Shown here piece after piece: positions 16,560 through 25,280 of a stretch of DNA of 64,000 bases. Source of the stretch: Bacillota bacterium (GTDB lineage: Bacteria > Bacillota > Clostridia > Christensenellales > SZUA-584); NCBI GenBank assembly GCA_023428025.1, contig JAEYZN010000019.1, forward strand, positions 42,501 to 106,500, in the 5' to 3' direction. Below the pieces are notes generated by a model. It was not told where the DNA came from. It worked only from the letters and a program-made list of their open reading frames with translations, and made no database searches. The translations under genes were made by a program, and so were the position numbers. Position 1 is the first letter of the stretch. Each line of letters begins with the position of its first letter.

Positions 16560-17942
16560 GTGGTCATCAAAAACGGAAAAGTGGTCACGGAAACAGAAGT
16601 CATAGAAGCGGATGTGCTGATCGAGAACGGCGTCATCACCCGCATTGGCGAGGATTTGACCGACGGCGAAGTGATCGGCGCGGCGGGCAAGTACGTGCTG
16701 CCGGGCGGCATCGACGTCCACACGCACTTTTGCCTGGACGTGGGCATCGCGGTCGCGCAGGACGACTTCTGCACCGGCACGATCGCGGCGGCGTGCGGCG
16801 GCACCACCACCATTGTGGACCATCCGGGCTTTGGGCCCGCGGGCTGCAGCCTCGATCATCAGATCAGGCTCTATCACACACTGGCGCAGGACAAAGCCGT
16901 TATCGACTACGGCTTCCACGGCGTAATCCAGCATGTGGACGGCAGCGTGCTGGAGATGATGGAGACGCTGGCGGGCGAAGGCATCACCAGCTTCAAGATA
17001 TACATGACGTATGGGTTCAAGATGTCCGATGAGGATATCTATCATATACTCCGACGTGCGAAGGAGCTGGGCGTCATGATCGCCGTGCATCCGGAGAACG
17101 ACGGGGTGGTAAACACGCGGCGCAGGGAGTTCTCTGAAAGCGGATGCACCGCGCCCATCTATCACGCGCTGAGCCGGCCCGAGCCTTGCGAGGCGGAGGC
17201 GGTGAACCGGGTGATCCAGATATCCGCCGTGGCGGGCGATGCGCCGCTGTACATCGTGCACCTGTCCAACCATCTGGGGATGCAGACCATCAATCTTGCC
17301 AAACAGAACGGCATGAAGAACATATACGTGGAAACGTGCCCGCAGTACCTGTTGCTGGACGACAGCTATTATGAGCTGGAGGATGGGCTGAAGTATATCC
17401 TGAGCCCGCCGCTGCGCGGCAAGGCCAACAACGACCGGCTCTGGAAGGATATCCAAAACAGCGATATCGACACCATCGCAACGGACCACTGCCCGTTTGA
17501 CCTCACGCTCAAGAAAAAGCTCGGCGGAAGCGACTTCACCAAATGCCCCAACGGCATGCCGGGCGTGGAGCTGCGCGTGCCGCTAATGTTCTCGGAGGGC
17601 GTGATGAAGGGACGGATATCGCCGGTGGAATTTGCCCGGCTGTGCGCATTGAACCCCGCAAAACTGTTCGGCTTATACCCGAAGAAGGGAGCCATACGCG
17701 AGGGCGGCGACGCCGATATCGTGCTCATCGATCCCGAAAAGGGGTATGCGGCCACGCACGACCGGCTGCATGAAAACGTGGATTACACGCCGTATGAGGG
17801 GATGGAGCTGCATTGTGCGATTGACCGGGTTATCTCGCGCGGCGAGGTGATCGTGAAAAACAATGCGTATATCGGCCAAAAGGGCAGGGGGCAGTTCGTA
17901 AAACGCGGCAAGCCGCAGACCGCCGCGCAACCACTCCAGTGA
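16560..17942 (+). CDS. hyuA: Dihydropyrimidinase / D-hydantoinase family ring-opening hydrolase
   Basis: 460 aa from a GTG at 16560, preceded by AAGGGTG; the open frame runs upstream inside xdhD, but homology starts here. The cyclic-amidohydrolase motifs are GGIDVHTHF (HxH), the carboxylated lysine in GITSFKIYMTYG, His in MIAVHPEND and YIVHLSN, and Asp in IATDHCPF. It opens hydantoin- or dihydropyrimidine-like rings, and in this cluster presumably a ring of the purine breakdown product. The stop codon falls in the first unit of the tandem repeat at 17934. Confidence 0.93.
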   Translation: MVIKNGKVVTETEVIEADVLIENGVITRIGEDLTDGEVIGAAGKYVLPGGIDVHTHFCLDVGIAVAQDDFCTGTIAAACGGTTTIVDHPGFGPAGCSLDHQIRLYHTLAQDKAVIDYGFHGVIQHVDGSVLEMMETLAGEGITSFKIYMTYGFKMSDEDIYHILRRAKELGVMIAVHPENDGVVNTRRREFSESGCTAPIYHALSRPEPCEAEAVNRVIQISAVAGDAPLYIVHLSNHLGMQTINLAKQNGMKNIYVETCPQYLLLDDSYYELEDGLKYILSPPLRGKANNDRLWKDIQNSDIDTIATDHCPFDLTLKKKLGGSDFTKCPNGMPGVELRVPLMFSEGVMKGRISPVEFARLCALNPAKLFGLYPKKGAIREGGDADIVLIDPEKGYAATHDRLHENVDYTPYEGMELHCAIDRVISRGEVIVKNNAYIGQKGRGQFVKRGKPQTAAQPLQ

Positions 17943-18055
17943 CGCTGCGCGTCATCGGGGACCCCGGTATAACATCCCAGTGACGCTAAGCGCCACCGGG
18001 GACCCCGTATAACACCCCAGTGACGCTAAGCGTCACCGGGGACCCCGGATAAACA
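17934..18055 (+). repeat. Three tandem 40-41 bp stem-loop repeats
   Basis: Units begin at 17934, 17975 and 18015. Each has CCAG, GTGACGC, a 3-4 nt loop, GCGTCAC (with small changes), CGGGGACCCC and an (A)TAACA tail. Both the GTGACGC/GCGTCAC stem and the GGGGACCCC palindrome can pair. Units 2 and 3 differ by a few bases. The array starts inside hyuA and fills most of the gap before the next gene. Confidence 0.85.
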
Positions 18056-18089
18056 AAGACAATCAAGAATTATGATATAAAGGAGAACC

Positions 18090-19559
18090 ATGATGAGCAA
18101 ATACAAACTGATCGATCTTAAGATTGACGAAGCACGGCAGAAAAGGGCGATCCAGCGCGCGAAGGAACGCAACATCGTTATCCCGACGTTTGCGCAGATG
18201 AAGAACCCGGCATTGATAGACGACAGCATCAAAGACCAGCTGAAAAGCGTGGGCCTGTGGGATGTGAACCCGCTCAACCTGTTCCGCATCAACTGGCACA
18301 ACGAAGCGAAAGAAAAGGGAGGCGTCTTTGGCGGTGTCAACTACATCGAGCTGCCGCAGGAGATCACCGGCGTCAAGGCCAGGATCGTGGCCATCAGCGG
18401 CAAATGGTTCCCCACGGGCGCGCACAAGGTGGGCGCGGCGTTTTCATGCCTCGTACCGCGTCTGGTGACGGGCCAGTTCGACCCCACCACGCAGAAGGCC
18501 GTCTGGCCGTCCACCGGCAACTACTGCCGCGGCGGCGCTTACGACTCGGCGCTGCTCGCTTGCGAGTCCATCGCGATACTGCCCGAGGGCATGAGCAAGG
18601 AGCGCTTCGAATGGCTCAAGACGGTGGCGGGCGAGACCATCAAGACGCCGGGAACAGAGAGCAACGTCAAAGAGATTTTCGACAAGTGCTGGGAGCTGCG
18701 CAAGTCCGGCCAGGACCTGATGATATTCAACCAGTTCGAGGAGTTCGGCAACTACCTGTGGCACCATGAGGTGACGGGCAGCGCCATCGAAGAGGTGCTC
18801 AAAGAGGTGGGCGGCAACCTGCACGGCTATATCAGCTGCACCGGCTCGGCGGGCACCATCGCGGCGGGCGACTATTTGAAGAAGGTATTCCCGAAGAGCC
18901 GCATCGTGGCGTCCGAGGCGCTGCAGTGCCCCACCATCTACAACAACGGTTTTGGCGCACACCGTATCGAGGGCATCGGTGACAAGCACATCCCGTGGAT
19001 CCACAATGTGAAGAATACGGATGTGGCCGTGGCGGTGGACGATGAGATCCCGATGCAGTGGATCCGCATGTTCAACGAGGAAGAGGGCATCAAGCTGCTG
19101 CGTGACAAGGGCGTGAAGCAGGACGTCATCGACAAGCTGAACTGGGTGGGCATCTCGGGCGCGGCCAATGTCGTCGCGGCCATCAAATACGCCAAGTATT
19201 TCGAGCTGAAGGAAAACGACGTTGTCGTCACGATACTGACCGACTCCATCGCGATGTACCAGAGCCGTCTGGAGGAGCTGACCGAGGAACGCGGCAAGTT
19301 CGACGCGTTCGCGGCGCACGAGGTCAACGCGCGTTACTTTGACGGCGTGGGCATCGACTACATCAAGGAGCTGAACTACTACGACAGGAAAGCGGTGCAC
19401 AACCTCAAGTATTACACATGGGTGGAGCAGCAGGGCAAGACGTACGACGAGATCGTGACCCAGTGGGAGGACGACAGCTACTGGACGGATATCGTGACAC
19501 ATACGGAAGAGCTGGATGAGCTGATCAAGGCGTTCAACAAGAAAGTGGCTGAGGCTTAA
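18090..19559 (+). CDS. Fold-type II PLP-dependent enzyme (cysteine synthase/threonine synthase-like), substrate unknown
   Basis: 489 aa. After an 85-residue N-terminal extension without recognised motifs comes a tryptophan-synthase-beta-type PLP core: Lys113 in PTGAHKVGAAF is the Schiff-base lysine, STGNYCRGGAYDSALL is a substrate-binding loop, and SCTGSAGTIAAGDYLK binds the PLP phosphate. A C-terminal part of about 90 residues (YDGVGIDYIKEL to the end) is again unique to the family. GGAG lies 4-7 bases before the paired ATGs. Six bases separate it from ygeX, so the two are co-translated. A beta-elimination or replacement on a diaminopropionate-like compound is plausible, but unproven. Confidence 0.75.
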   Translation: MMSKYKLIDLKIDEARQKRAIQRAKERNIVIPTFAQMKNPALIDDSIKDQLKSVGLWDVNPLNLFRINWHNEAKEKGGVFGGVNYIELPQEITGVKARIVAISGKWFPTGAHKVGAAFSCLVPRLVTGQFDPTTQKAVWPSTGNYCRGGAYDSALLACESIAILPEGMSKERFEWLKTVAGETIKTPGTESNVKEIFDKCWELRKSGQDLMIFNQFEEFGNYLWHHEVTGSAIEEVLKEVGGNLHGYISCTGSAGTIAAGDYLKKVFPKSRIVASEALQCPTIYNNGFGAHRIEGIGDKHIPWIHNVKNTDVAVAVDDEIPMQWIRMFNEEEGIKLLRDKGVKQDVIDKLNWVGISGAANVVAAIKYAKYFELKENDVVVTILTDSIAMYQSRLEELTEERGKFDAFAAHEVNARYFDGVGIDYIKELNYYDRKAVHNLKYYTWVEQQGKTYDEIVTQWEDDSYWTDIVTHTEELDELIKAFNKKVAEA

Positions 19560-19565
19560 TCGCTT

Positions 19566-20765
19566 ATGGATTTGATCAAATATATACCCAACAGCCGCAA
19601 AACGCGTGAATACACGCGGGAAACGGCATTGTTCTCAGAGGCCCAGGTGGAAAAGGTTTACCGTTTCCACCGGTCCATGGGCGACAAATATAATGAGACG
19701 CCGCTGGTGAAGCTGGATGCTTTCGCGGCATCTGTCGGGCTTGGCGGCATGTATGTGAAGGACGAGTCCCAACGCGGCAATCTGAAAGCGTTCAAGCTGC
19801 TGGGCGGCGCTTACGCGGTCGCCAACAGTATCTGCCGCAAGCTGGGCGCGGACATCAACGACGTGGACTTTCAGTATCTGAAGTCCGTTGAGGTGAAACA
19901 GAAGCTGGGCGATCTCGTGTTCGCGGCGGCATCGGACGGCAACCATGGCAAGTCCGTGGCGTGGGCGGCAAACGAGTTCAACCAGAAGTCCATCGTCTAC
20001 ATGCCCAAGGGCACGGTGCAGGACCGCATCGACGCCATCGAGAATCTGGGCGGCAAGGTCGTGGTGTCGGATGACAACTACGACTGGTGCGTCCGCGAGG
20101 TAAACCGGCTGGCGGCGGAAAGGGGCTGGGAGGTCGTGCTGGACACGGCCAGCGAAGGCGACGTTCAGGTAGCGACCTGGGTGATGCAGGGCTATGCCAC
20201 CATGGGCGTGGAAGCCATTCAGCAACTGGGCGACACGGCGCCCACTCACATGTTTCTGCAGGCGGGCGTGGGCTCCATGGCGGCCGCGATGGTCGGCGTT
20301 TTCGTCAACCACTACCGGAATAATTGCCCGAAGATATACATCGTGGAGCCGCATCAGGCGGCATGCTACTATGATTCGGGCGTGAAGGGCGACGGAAGCG
20401 CGTGCAGCGTGGACGGCGATATGGACAGCATCATGGCGGGGTTGGCCTGCGGCGTGCCCAACCCGATATCATGGGAGATCATCCGCAACTTCGCGGACGG
20501 GTTCTTCTCGTGCGACGATGTGCTGACCGCCAACGGCATGCGTATACTCGGCAACCCGCTGGCCGGAGATATCCGTGTTGTCGCGGGCGAGTCCGGCGCT
20601 GTGGGCACCGGACTGGTGGATGAGATCATGAAGAACAGGCCGGATATTGCGAAGAAGATCGGCCTTGACGTATCCTCCCGCGTGATCGTGTTCAGCACGG
20701 AAGGGGATACGGATACGAAGAATTACCGGGATATCGTGTGGTACGGCAAGTACCCGAGGTATTAA
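19566..20765 (+). CDS. ygeX: Diaminopropionate ammonia-lyase
   Basis: 399 aa fold-type II PLP enzyme that converts 2,3-diaminopropionate to pyruvate and two ammonia. Lys77 in LKAFKLLGG is at the same residue number as the PLP lysine of the E. coli enzyme. VFAASDGNHGKSVAWAA and the glycine-rich FLQAGVGSMAAAMVG are the family loops. It is the terminal carbon-releasing step of the pathway and last gene of the operon. Its stop overlaps by 4 bp the stop of the convergent mocA-type gene. Confidence 0.95.
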   Translation: MDLIKYIPNSRKTREYTRETALFSEAQVEKVYRFHRSMGDKYNETPLVKLDAFAASVGLGGMYVKDESQRGNLKAFKLLGGAYAVANSICRKLGADINDVDFQYLKSVEVKQKLGDLVFAAASDGNHGKSVAWAANEFNQKSIVYMPKGTVQDRIDAIENLGGKVVVSDDNYDWCVREVNRLAAERGWEVVLDTASEGDVQVATWVMQGYATMGVEAIQQLGDTAPTHMFLQAGVGSMAAAMVGVFVNHYRNNCPKIYIVEPHQAACYYDSGVKGDGSACSVDGDMDSIMAGLACGVPNPISWEIIRNFADGFFSCDDVLTANGMRILGNPLAGDIRVVAGESGAVGTGLVDEIMKNRPDIAKKIGLDVSSRVIVFSTEGDTDTKNYRDIVWYGKYPRY

Positions 20766-21361
20766 GGATTATCTGATACCCGTGAAGCGACCATGCGTGA
20801 CTCCAGGTCGCGCAGGTCCTCCCGGGTGTCAATGTCGATAAGCTGTGACGCGTCGGCGACGGGGAACAGCCGGAGCCTATCCGTATGCCGGGAAATAACC
20901 GTCTTGCCCGACTCGTCGCCGGTGAGGCTGCAAAGCTCGGCATACAGGCTGGACGGGAATATGACCGGATTACCGCTCCGCCCATTGCAGGACAGCGCGA
21001 GTATAGTAGCAGGCGTGTACGCGTCCAGCATGCCGCATAGCGTTTCTTGTGTGAGCAGCGGCTGGTCGGCCACGCAGAACATGCAGGCGTCCGTCCCCGA
21101 CATCAGCCCGACGCCAAGACGGATGCTTCTGCTGATGCCAAGCTCCGGTTTGCTGTTGATGACGCCGTCGAAACCGTATGGCGAGGCCGCATCAACAAGC
21201 GTCTGGTTGGCGGCGACGATGACGCGGCGGGAGAACCGCGTTTGGGGCAGGCTGTCCAGAACGTATTCGATGACGGGCTTGCCGTTGATATTTGCGGTGA
21301 GCTTGCCGCCCCCGAAACGAATGCCCGCACCGGCGGCAAGCAGGATACATCCGATTTTCAT
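20762..21361 (-). CDS. mocA: Molybdenum cofactor cytidylyltransferase, MocA/YgfJ type
   Basis: 199 aa GT-A-fold nucleotidyltransferase. The N-terminal ILLAAGAGIRFGGGKL binds the nucleotide, CVADQPLL is the metal-binding acidic motif, and RSGNPVIFP is typical of MocA. It adds CMP to molybdopterin to give the cytosine dinucleotide used by many hydroxylases. The YgfJ branch is specifically linked to the selenium-dependent xanthine dehydrogenase. AGGA is 8-9 bases before the ATG. It is transcribed away from the serine dehydratase operon. Confidence 0.9.
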   Translation of the reverse strand: MKIGCILLAAGAGIRFGGGKLTANINGKPVIEYVLDSLPQTRFSRRVIVAANQTLVDAASPYGFDGVINSKPELGISRSIRLGVGLMSGTDACMFCVADQPLLTQETLCGMLDAYTPATILALSCNGRSGNPVIFPSSLYAELCSLTGDESGKTVISRHTDRLRLFPVADASQLIDIDTREDLRDLESRMVASRVSDNP

Positions 21362-21392
21362 ATTGGAATCCTGCGTTTTTTTTGTTATTATA

Positions 21393-21404
21393 CCTCTTTA
21401 GAGG
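21393..21404. promoter_or_regulatory. Short palindrome between mocA and sdaAB
   Basis: CCTCTTTAGAGG, a perfect inverted repeat with a 2-bp centre, in the 78-bp divergent gap. It could be an operator serving either gene; nothing else supports this. Confidence 0.25.
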
Positions 21405-21439
21405 GGATAAAACAAACTCGGGAGCAAAGGTATAAGACA

Positions 21440-22111
21440 ATGCAGAACAATTACAGCGTGTTTGATATCGTCGGACCCGTCATCATCGGGCCGTCCAGCT
21501 CGCATACGGCGGGCGCATGCCGCCTTGCCAACGCCGCCAGGGCGATATTCAACAAGCCTGTATCGGATGTCGTGATTCATGTCTACGGCTCGTTCGCGGC
21601 CACGCTTTGCGGGCATGGCACCGACAAGGCGCTGGTGGGCGGCATCATGGGTATATCGCCGGATGACGAACGCCTGACGCACGCGCTGGACATCGCGAAG
21701 GAGGCGGGCCTGAGTTTCCGCTTTGTGGTGGAACAGGAGGCGGGAGAGCATTCGAATCTTGTGAGATTCGATATGCATGGCCCAAACTGTGCCGCCATGA
21801 GCATCTGCGGCGTGTCCATAGGCGGGGGCAGCATCCTGATCACACGCATCAACAACACGGACCTTGAGATCAGCCTCAAATACAACACGGTGATCATAGA
21901 CCATCTGGACAAGCCGGGAGCAGTGCTGAGCGTGTCCAAAATACTTGCTGACAATCATATCAATATTGCCAGCATGAACATGTACCGCCAGGGGAAGCAC
22001 GGGCGGGCGTATATGATCATGGAGACAGACCAGAGAATTGAGCCGGATATCCTGATAAGCCTCAGGGAGCTTGAGGATATGCGCGTGATCTATATACCCC
22101 AGCTGTATTGA
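21440..22111 (+). CDS. sdaAB: L-serine dehydratase, iron-sulfur-dependent, beta subunit
   Basis: 223 aa from the ATG at 21440 (AAAGG 9 bases upstream); the open frame extends much further 5' but that part overlaps mocA and is not conserved. N-terminal IGPSSSHTAGACRLA is the hallmark of the beta subunit. A C-terminal ACT domain (NTVIIDHLDKPGAVLSVSKIL, NIASMNMYRQ) probably senses serine. With the alpha subunit it converts L-serine to pyruvate and ammonia, using a 4Fe-4S cluster. Overlap or near overlap with sdaAA. Confidence 0.95.
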   Translation: MQNNYSVFDIVGPVIIGPSSSHTAGACRLANAARAIFNKPVSDVVIHVYGSFAATLCGHGTDKALVGGIMGISPDDERLTHALDIAKEAGLSFRFVVEQEAGEHSNLVRFDMHGPNCAAMSICGVSIGGGSILITRINNTDLEISLKYNTVIIDHLDKPGAVLSVSKILADNHINIASMNMYRQGKHGRAYMIMETDQRIEPDILISLRELEDMRVIYIPQLY

Positions 22112-22122
22112 GGAGAGCGCCA

Positions 22123-23028
22123 GTGTATCAGTATCAATATGCGAGCCAAAAAGATCTTCAGGATCTCACAAATCAATATAATCTCAGCATTTCTGAGATC
22201 GCTGTGCTGCACGAAGCCGAGATGGAAGAAACGGAACGCGGCGCTGTTATGGACAGAATGAGGCAAACGCTGGATGTGATGAAGAGCAATATCCGTGCGG
22301 GCATTGTGTCCACGTCGCCCTCCATCGGCGGGCTGATCGGCACAAATGCCGCGAAGGTGTACCAATACGCGCGGCAAGGCAACACGCTGGGTGGAGAGCT
22401 GCTCACAGCGGCTATTGCCTATGCGCTTGCCGTCACGGAGGAGAACGCGCGGATGAAGCGCATCGTGGCGTGCCCCACTGCCGGAGCGTGCGGCGTGGTG
22501 CCGGGCTGCCTGATCGCTGTCGGCGAGCAGAGATATCTGTCAGACGAGGTTTTGACGGCGGCGCTGTTCAACGCGTCGGCCATCGGCATCATCATTGCCA
22601 CCAAAGCGACGATCAGCGGCGCGGAGGGCGGTTGCCAAGCAGAAGTCGGCGCGGCCTCCGCGATGGCGGCCTCCGCTTTGACGGAAATGGCCGGAGGGAG
22701 CGTCGAGGCCTGTCTGAACGCGGCGGCCATCGCACTGAAGAATGTTCTTGGCTTGGTGTGCGACCCTGTGGCCGGGCTGGTGGAGGTGCCCTGCTCCAAG
22801 CGCAACGCGATGGGGGTGGCGAACGCGATCGCCGCCGCAGATATGGCGCTGGCGGGCGTCACCAGCGTCATTCCGCTGGACGAAGTGGTGAAGGCCATGA
22901 AACAGGTGGGGAGGGCCCTGCCGTTTGAACTGAAGGAAACGGCCAAAGGCGGGGTCGCCATCTCAAAAACAGCGCAAAAAATTGACGCAAAGATCAGACA
23001 AAATATTGTCGATATATATAATATATGA
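22123..23028 (+). CDS. sdaAA: L-serine dehydratase, iron-sulfur-dependent, alpha subunit
   Basis: 301 aa from a GTG at 22123 with GGAGAG 7 bases upstream; a TTG at 22108 overlapping the sdaAB stop is the alternative. The cluster-binding cysteines are in VACPTAGACGVVPG and further on in LGLVCDPVAGLVEVPCSKRN. SPSIGGLIG near residue 65 is also conserved. Serine arising from glycine released by purine breakdown could be channelled to pyruvate here (inference from position next to the island). Confidence 0.95.
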   Translation: MYQYQYASQKDLQDLTNQYNLSISEIAVLHEAEMEETERGAVMDRMRQTLDVMKSNIRAGIVSTSPSIGGLIGTNAAKVYQYARQGNTLGGELLTAAIAYALAVTEENARMKRIVACPTAGACGVVPGCLIAVGEQRYLSDEVLTAALFNASAIGIIIATKATISGAEGGCQAEVGAASAMAASALTEMAGGSVEACLNAAAIALKNVLGLVCDPVAGLVEVPCSKRNAMGVANAIAAADMALAGVTSVIPLDEVVKAMKQVGRALPFELKETAKGGVAISKTAQKIDAKIRQNIVDIYNI

Positions 23029-23055
23029 TTTAATATAAAATTAATTAACGGGGTT

Positions 23056-23760
23056 ATGATGCAGGAAAACCGAAAAACTAAATTGCAGACGGCGTTGAAC
23101 GAAAGTAAAAAAGGGGCACATATGGATAAGGCGTTTTTCAGGCCTTTCTGGATTCAGCTCGCGAAAGGCATTACAGGCCATTTTGGAGAAAACTGCGAGG
23201 TCGTGATCCATGATCTGACTGAAGATGAGGAGCACACGATCATCTATATCGAGAACGGGCATGTGACCGGGCGCAAGGTCGGCGACGGACCTTCGCGCGT
23301 CGTCCTTGAATCGCGGAACAAAAAGCCCGAGGAGCTGACGGACAGGATCAATTATCTGACCCAGACCGAGGATGGACGCATGCTCAAGTCGACGACGATA
23401 TACATCCGGGACAACGACGACAAGGTGGTGGGCATCTTCGCGATCAATTACGACATCACCAGCTTCATCATGATGGACTATTCCCTCAAAAGCCTGATAC
23501 AGACGAAGGATGAAAATCCTGAAAAGATCACCAAGGGCGTTAATGGCCTGCTGAATGAGCTGATCGAGCAGTCCGTAAAGATTGTCAACAAACCGGTGGC
23601 CCAGATGAACCGTGAGGACAAGATCAAAGCCATCAAGTTTTTGCAGGATAAGGGGGCTTTCCTGATCACAAAATCGGGCGACAAGGTCTCGAAGTATTTC
23701 GGCATATCCAAGTTCACGCTTTATAACTATATCGATGTGAAAGAGAACGGCAAAGCCTGA
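23056..23760 (+). CDS. YheO/DauR-type transcriptional regulator with PAS-like sensor domain
   Basis: 234 aa. Residues about 30-135 form the YheO PAS-like domain (HFGENCEVVIHDLTEDEEHTI, YIRDNDDKVVGIFAINYDIT). The C-terminal 60 residues form the helix-turn-helix (KIKAIKFLQDKGAFLI, KVSKYFGISKFTLYNYID). Homologues often begin around MDKAFFRPF, and the ATG at 23122 has AGGGG 5 bases upstream, so the true protein may be 22 residues shorter. Position between serine dehydratase and an amidohydrolase suggests it controls the purine/serine genes in response to a small metabolite. Confidence 0.85.
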   Translation: MMQENRKTKLQTALNESKKGAHMDKAFFRPFWIQLAKGITGHFGENCEVVIHDLTEDEEHTIIYIENGHVTGRKVGDGPSRVVLESRNKKPEELTDRINYLTQTEDGRMLKSTTIYIRDNDDKVVGIFAINYDITSFIMMDYSLKSLIQTKDENPEKITKGVNGLLNELIEQSVKIVNKPVAQMNREDKIKAIKFLQDKGAFLITKSGDKVSKYFGISKFTLYNYIDVKENGKA

Positions 23761-23796
23761 CCGTATAGAGGCGAATCCGCGAAGAAGGGATTTTCT

Positions 23797-25185
23797 ATGG
23801 GATTCATTATTGGCCACGCGGCGATTATCACGGTGGACAGACAGAGGCGCATCATCAAGGACGGCGCGATTGCAGTGAATGCAAGCCTGATCGAAGCCAT
23901 AGGCAAAACGGGGGATATCAGGGCCAAATACGACGACTACGAGTTCCACGACATGACGGGCCGCATCGTGATGCCCGGCCTGATAAACGGCCACGTGCAT
24001 TTGACGCAGGCGCTTATCAAGGGCTGTGCGGACGACGTCAGCCTGATCGATTTTCTGGCGGAGCGCATCTGGAAGCTGATGGGCAGCTACAACGAGGATG
24101 AAGCCAAAGCCAGCACGGACCTGTGCCTGCTGGAGATGATCAAATCCGGCACGACCACGTTCGTGGAGACGCTGCTGCTCTCGCGCTATGGGCTGGACGG
24201 TATCACGGACGCCGTGGTGCAAAGCGGCATGCGCGGCGTGCTGGCCAAGTCTGTGATGGACATCGCGACGTACGCCAGCCGGGACAACATCATGTGCGAG
24301 GGCATGGTGGAGGATGGCGACATCTGCCTGCGGCAGGCGATTGAGTGGAAACGGAAAAACGAGAATGCGGGGGATGGCCGCGTCAACATTTGGCTGGGAC
24401 CGCGTCCCGTGGGGTCTACGACCAAGCAGATGCTTGAGAAGGTCGGCAAGGCGGCGAGAGAACACGATATGGGCATCGCTATCCACTTCTGCGAGGTGAA
24501 GCAGGATGTGGAGCTGATGCGCAATCAGTATCACCAGGAGCCGGGAGAGTTCGCGGAATCCGCCGGTATACTCACCGACAGGACGATGATGGCGCACGGC
24601 ATCTGGTTGTCCAAAGAGGATATGCAGGCGCTGGGCAGAAACCGGTCCACCGTGGTGCATTGCCCGGCCAGCAACTTAAAGCTGGCATCCGGCTTTTGCC
24701 TGGTGCCAGAGCTGCTGAACGAGGGCGTAAACGTGGCGCTCGGCACGGACGGGCCGACCTGTGACAACGCCTACGACATGTTCGACGCGATGCGGCTGGC
24801 TGCTATCATTCACAAGGGACGGCTGCTGGACCCGCTGGTGATTCCTGCGGAGACGGCGATCGAGATGGCCACCATCAACGGCGCGATTGCCATGAAGAAA
24901 GAGCATGAGCTGGGTTCCCTGGAGGTGGGGAAAAAAGCGGACATCATCACGATCGACTGCAACAACGCGCGCCTCGCGCCCAATACCAACCCCGTGTCTC
25001 TGGTAGTCTATTCCGCCAAAGGGTCTGACGTGGATAACGTGGTCATCGACGGCAGGTTCGTCGTGAAGGACAGGCAGATGCTGACCATGAATGAGCAGGC
25101 CGTAATCGATAACGCCAAAGAAAAGATATTGCGGGTGCTGGAAAAAACGAAGATGAAAAACGAATCCAGATGGCCGACAATATAA
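23797..25185 (+). CDS. Amidohydrolase of the TrzN/MtaD/SsnA-like deaminase group
   Basis: 462 aa metal-dependent hydrolase. INGHVHLT (HxH), IHFCEVK, MAHGIWL and GTDGPTCDN give the four metal-ligand motifs of the deaminase/chlorohydrolase branch. It resembles SsnA, guanine deaminase and adenosyl-/methylthioadenosine deaminases, but I cannot fix the substrate; a purine base or nucleoside is the best guess from the neighbourhood. GAAGGGATTTTCT precedes the ATG. A clear terminator follows at 25206. Confidence 0.85.
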   Translation: MGFIIGHAAIITVDRQRRIIKDGAIAVNASLIEAIGKTGDIRAKYDDYEFHDMTGRIVMPGLINGHVHLTQALIKGCADDVSLIDFLAERIWKLMGSYNEDEAKASTDLCLLEMIKSGTTTFVETLLLSRYGLDGITDAVVQSGMRGVLAKSVMDIATYASRDNIMCEGMVEDGDICLRQAIEWKRKNENAGDGRVNIWLGPRPVGSTTKQMLEKVGKAAREHDMGIAIHFCEVKQDVELMRNQYHQEPGEFAESAGILTDRTMMAHGIWLSKEDMQALGRNRSTVVHCPASNLKLASGFCLVPELLNEGVNVALGTDGPTCDNAYDMFDAMRLAAIIHKGRLLDPLVIPAETAIEMATINGAIAMKKEHELGSLEVGKKADIITIDCNNARLAPNTNPVSLVVYSAKGSDVDNVVIDGRFVVKDRQMLTMNEQAVIDNAKEKILRVLEKTKMKNESRWPTI

Positions 25186-25205
25186 CAGTTTTTTAAGCTG
25201 ATTGG

Positions 25206-25246
25206 AAGCCGTACATAGCAGAAGAAAAGCTGTGGTCGGCTTTTTT
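25206..25246 (+). terminator. Intrinsic terminator after the amidohydrolase gene
   Basis: A 14-nt arm AAGCCGTACATAGC pairs with GCTGTGGTCGGCTT (11 of 14 complementary), with a 9-nt loop and a run of six T. Confidence 0.8.
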
Positions 25247-25280
25247 GATGTAAAATAAAAACTCGTCATGAAACAATTAC

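Noticed and set aside
17934..18055. Repeat array considered as a CRISPR
   Set aside because: Units are contiguous with no unique spacers, and no cas genes are present.
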